Shown here: positions 61,562 to 64,000 of the stretch, in pieces
How positions within the stretch are numbered: the stretch's first letter is position 1
How the letters are laid out: every line of letters starts with the position of its first letter
Source: Quillaja saponaria
Lineage: Eukaryota; Streptophyta; Magnoliopsida; Fabales; Quillajaceae
Assembly: GCA_029379385.1 (NCBI GenBank)
Contig: CM055611.1
Location: 7,378,001-7,442,000, forward strand
Length of the DNA: 64,000 nt
Direction of reading: 5' to 3'
The notes under the pieces: model-generated
Told to the model about the DNA's origin: nothing
What the model saw: the letters and a program-made list of their open reading frames with translations, nothing else
Database searches by the model: none
Made by a program: the position numbers and the translations under genes

Positions 61562-64000
61562 ATTGACCTCTCAAATCAATTGTGTGAAACATGCCTCCTT
61601 GGAAAACATGCAAGGAAGAGTTTTCCTAAAGAAGCCACAAGAGCAACTGAGCCAGTTTAGCTTATTCATACCGATGTGTGTGGAGTTCATTTGGTAAAAA
61701 TCATTATTTTTTTCTTTTCATTGATGATTGTACTCACAAAAAATAGGTTTATTTTTTGAAGAAAAAATCAGAGGATTTTGAGTTGTTAAATTTTTTAAAG
61801 CTCTTGTTGAAAAAGAGAGTGGTCATATAATTACATCTTTAAGGTCCGATAGAGGAGGCGAATTCACTTCAAATGAATTCAATATCTTTTGTGAAACACA
61901 AGGAATTTGTCGTCCTTTAATGTTTCCTATGACACCACAATAAAATGGTATAGCAGAAAGGAAGAATAGAACAATTGTTAATATGGCTCGATGTTTGTTG
62001 AAATCTAAGAATATGCCTAAAGAATTTTAGGCAGAAGCTATTTCTTGTGCAGTTTATTTGTCTAACAGATGTCCAACCAAAGGTGTAGAGAATCAAACAC
62101 CTCAAGAAGCTTGGAGTGGAAAAAAGCCAATGTTTCTCACTTGCGAATTTTTGGAAGCATTGCCTATGCCCATGTACCGGATCAAGAGAGATCTAAACTT
62201 GATGATCGAAGTGTGAAGTATGTATATATTGGCTATGATTCAAATTCTAAAGGTTACAAGCTTTATAACCCAAGGAATGGAAAAATCATAGTTAGTAAAG
62301 ATGTTGAGTTCAATGAAGATGAAACATGGGATTGGGATGTTCAAGATGAAGAAAGTTACAATTTTTTTCCTTACTTTGAAGAAGAACAAGATAGAAGCAC
62401 CATTAGAAGCCATTACACCACCTCCACCTCCACCACCATCACCAACTCCTTCATCAGAAAAAAGTTCAAGTGAAGGGTCACCAAAAACAAGAAGTCTTCT
62501 TGATCTTTATGAAAATACAAAAGTGATAGAAGATATTAATTTATTTTGTCTTGTTACAGATAGTGAACCATTGTTTTTTGAAGAAGCTAAAAATGACAAG
62601 AAGTGGAGACAAGCAATGGATAAGGAGATAAAAGCTATTGAAAAAAATGATATTGGTGTGAAATGGGTGTACAAGGCAAAGAAAAATGCAAAAGGAGAAG
62701 TTGAGAAGTACAAAGCGAGGCTTGTTACAAAAGGCTATGCACAAAAGTAGGGGGTCGATTATGAAGAGGTATTTGCTCCTGTTGCTTGCTTAGAAACAAT
62801 CTGATTGTTAATCTCCTTTGCAGCCCATAAGCATTGGAAGATTTATCAATTGGATGTAAAATATGCTTTTCTTCATGGTTTTCTTGAAGAAGAGGTTTAT
62901 GTTGAGCAACCTGAGGGTTATGTAATTAAAAGGCAAGAAGAAAAAGTTTTGAAGCTAAAAAAAAGCTTTATATGGCCTAAAACAAGCACCAAGGGTGTGG
63001 AATAATCGAATTGACAAGTATTTTCAAGAAAATGGATTTGTTAGATGTCCACATGAATATGCACTTTATGTGAAGACACATGAAAATGGTAATGTTTTAT
63101 TTGTTTGCCTTTATATGGATGATCTAATTTTTACAGGAAATAATCCAATCATGGTTGAAGATTTCAAGAAGGCAATGACTTGTGAATTTGAGATGATTGA
63201 CATGGGGCTAATGTTTTACTACTTGGGTTTTGAAGTGAAGCAAAATGATGGTGGAATTTTTATTTCACAAGAAGGCTATCCAAAAGAAGTTCTTAAGAAA
63301 TTCCAAATGCTTGATAGCAACTCTATTAATACACCCATGGAATGTGGAGTGAAGTTGTCGAAGCATGATGTTGGAGAGAAGGTAGATCCCACATTATTTA
63401 GAAGTCTTGTTGGAAGTTTAAGATACTTGATTTGCACAAGGCCATACATTCTTTATGTTATTGGAGTAGTGAGTCGTTACATGGAATCTCCTACTTCTAC
63501 TCACGTGAAAACGGCTAAAAGAATTCTTCGCTACCTAAGAGGTATACTTGACTATGGCCTATTTTATTCTTCTTCACATATTATTGATCTTGTGGGATAC
63601 TGTGATAGTGATTTTGCCAGAGATTTAGACTATAGAAAAAACACCACATGTTTTGTATTTTTCATGGGAAATAATGCAATTTCTTGAGTTTCAAAGAAGC
63701 AGCCAATTGTTACTCTTTCAACTTGTGAGGCTGAATATGTTGCTACTACCTCTTGTACTTGTCATGCTATTTGGTTAAGAAGATTGTTGATGGAGCTACA
63801 AGAGCCACAAAAAGAACTAACCCAAATTTTTGTTGACAATAAGTCTGCACTAGCGTTGGCAAAGAACCCCGTCTTCCATGATAGAAGCAAACATATAGAC
63901 ACAAGGTATCATTTCATCCGTGAGTGTATTGCTAAGAAAGAAGTGGAAGTCAAATTTGTGAAGTCTCTTGATCAAGTTGTTGATATTTTCACAAAACCAA
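60054..64000 (+). pseudogene. Ty1/copia polyprotein, decayed (gag-pol, runs to the window end)
   Basis: Order gag (60054-60900), CCHC knuckle [14 protein letters not shown] (about 60920), protease [13 protein letters not shown] (about 61080), integrase zinc region and core (61480-62250, frameshifted, with several stops), and reverse transcriptase from VKWVYKAKKNAKGEVEKYKA (62660) through QLDVKYAFLHGFLEEEVYV and the catalytic LYMDDLIFTG (about 63110). RNase H follows (YCDSDFA 63600, CEAEYVA, DNKSALALAKNP), reaching KSLDQVVDIFTKP at the window end. Integrase before reverse transcriptase defines copia. Stops such as TGA 60119, TAA 60353, TAG 61352 and 62748, plus frameshifts near 61690 and 62950, make it non-autonomous. 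The 3' LTR lies beyond the window. Confidence 0.9.

Overview
The window looks like nuclear DNA of a eudicot plant, probably a woody rosid. The evidence is AT-rich spacers, GT-AG introns up to 4.7 kb, plant-only families (Kunitz/miraculin-like inhibitor, FAR1-related, CYP72-type P450), an old insert of chloroplast DNA, and many plant transposon remnants. The Kunitz and P450 sequences remind me of Sapindales/Citrus, but I cannot fix the species from sequence alone.

Layout. 1-674: edge of a minus-strand LTR retrotransposon (leader, primer-binding site, LTR with 39-bp repeats). 2516-3411: Kunitz/miraculin-like gene whose start codon reads ATA. 3847-12369: a short FAR1-related gene (214 aa), apparently with its ATG split by a 4.7-kb intron. 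13.5-15 kb: three MITE-like elements, one a clear hAT type with an 8-bp target duplication. 15393-15857 (-): four-EF-hand calmodulin-like protein. 18203-24646 (-): complete nine-exon GPN-loop GTPase 3 gene. 25.8-28.07 kb: decayed Mutator-like transposase.

28082-36420: what looks like the 3' LTR of a minus-strand Ty3-type element, split by about 4.4 kb of chloroplast DNA (rbcL 3' end, accD, psaI, ycf4, in plastid order). 41019-43920: five-exon CYP72-type P450 with a one-base frameshift in exon 4. 44.6-48.0 kb (-): decayed L1-type LINE. 48.4-50.5 kb: MULE-type MITE and a CACTA terminus. 52.7-54.5 kb: AT-rich repeats with a Helitron-like end. 54509 to the window end: a decayed Ty1/copia element whose 5' part plus about 1.6 kb of upstream DNA is tandemly duplicated (about 3.53 kb per unit).

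The plant genes are unrelated housekeeping, signalling and defence/metabolism loci and do not form a pathway or cluster. I found no previously undescribed system. The strongest observations concern genome structure: chloroplast DNA nested in an LTR, the microhomology-bounded tandem duplication, and two host genes with specific disabling changes (lost ATG in the Kunitz gene; extra G plus exon-derived fragments in an intron of the P450). Exon boundaries were set by hand from splice consensus, reading phase and family knowledge; no alignments were run.
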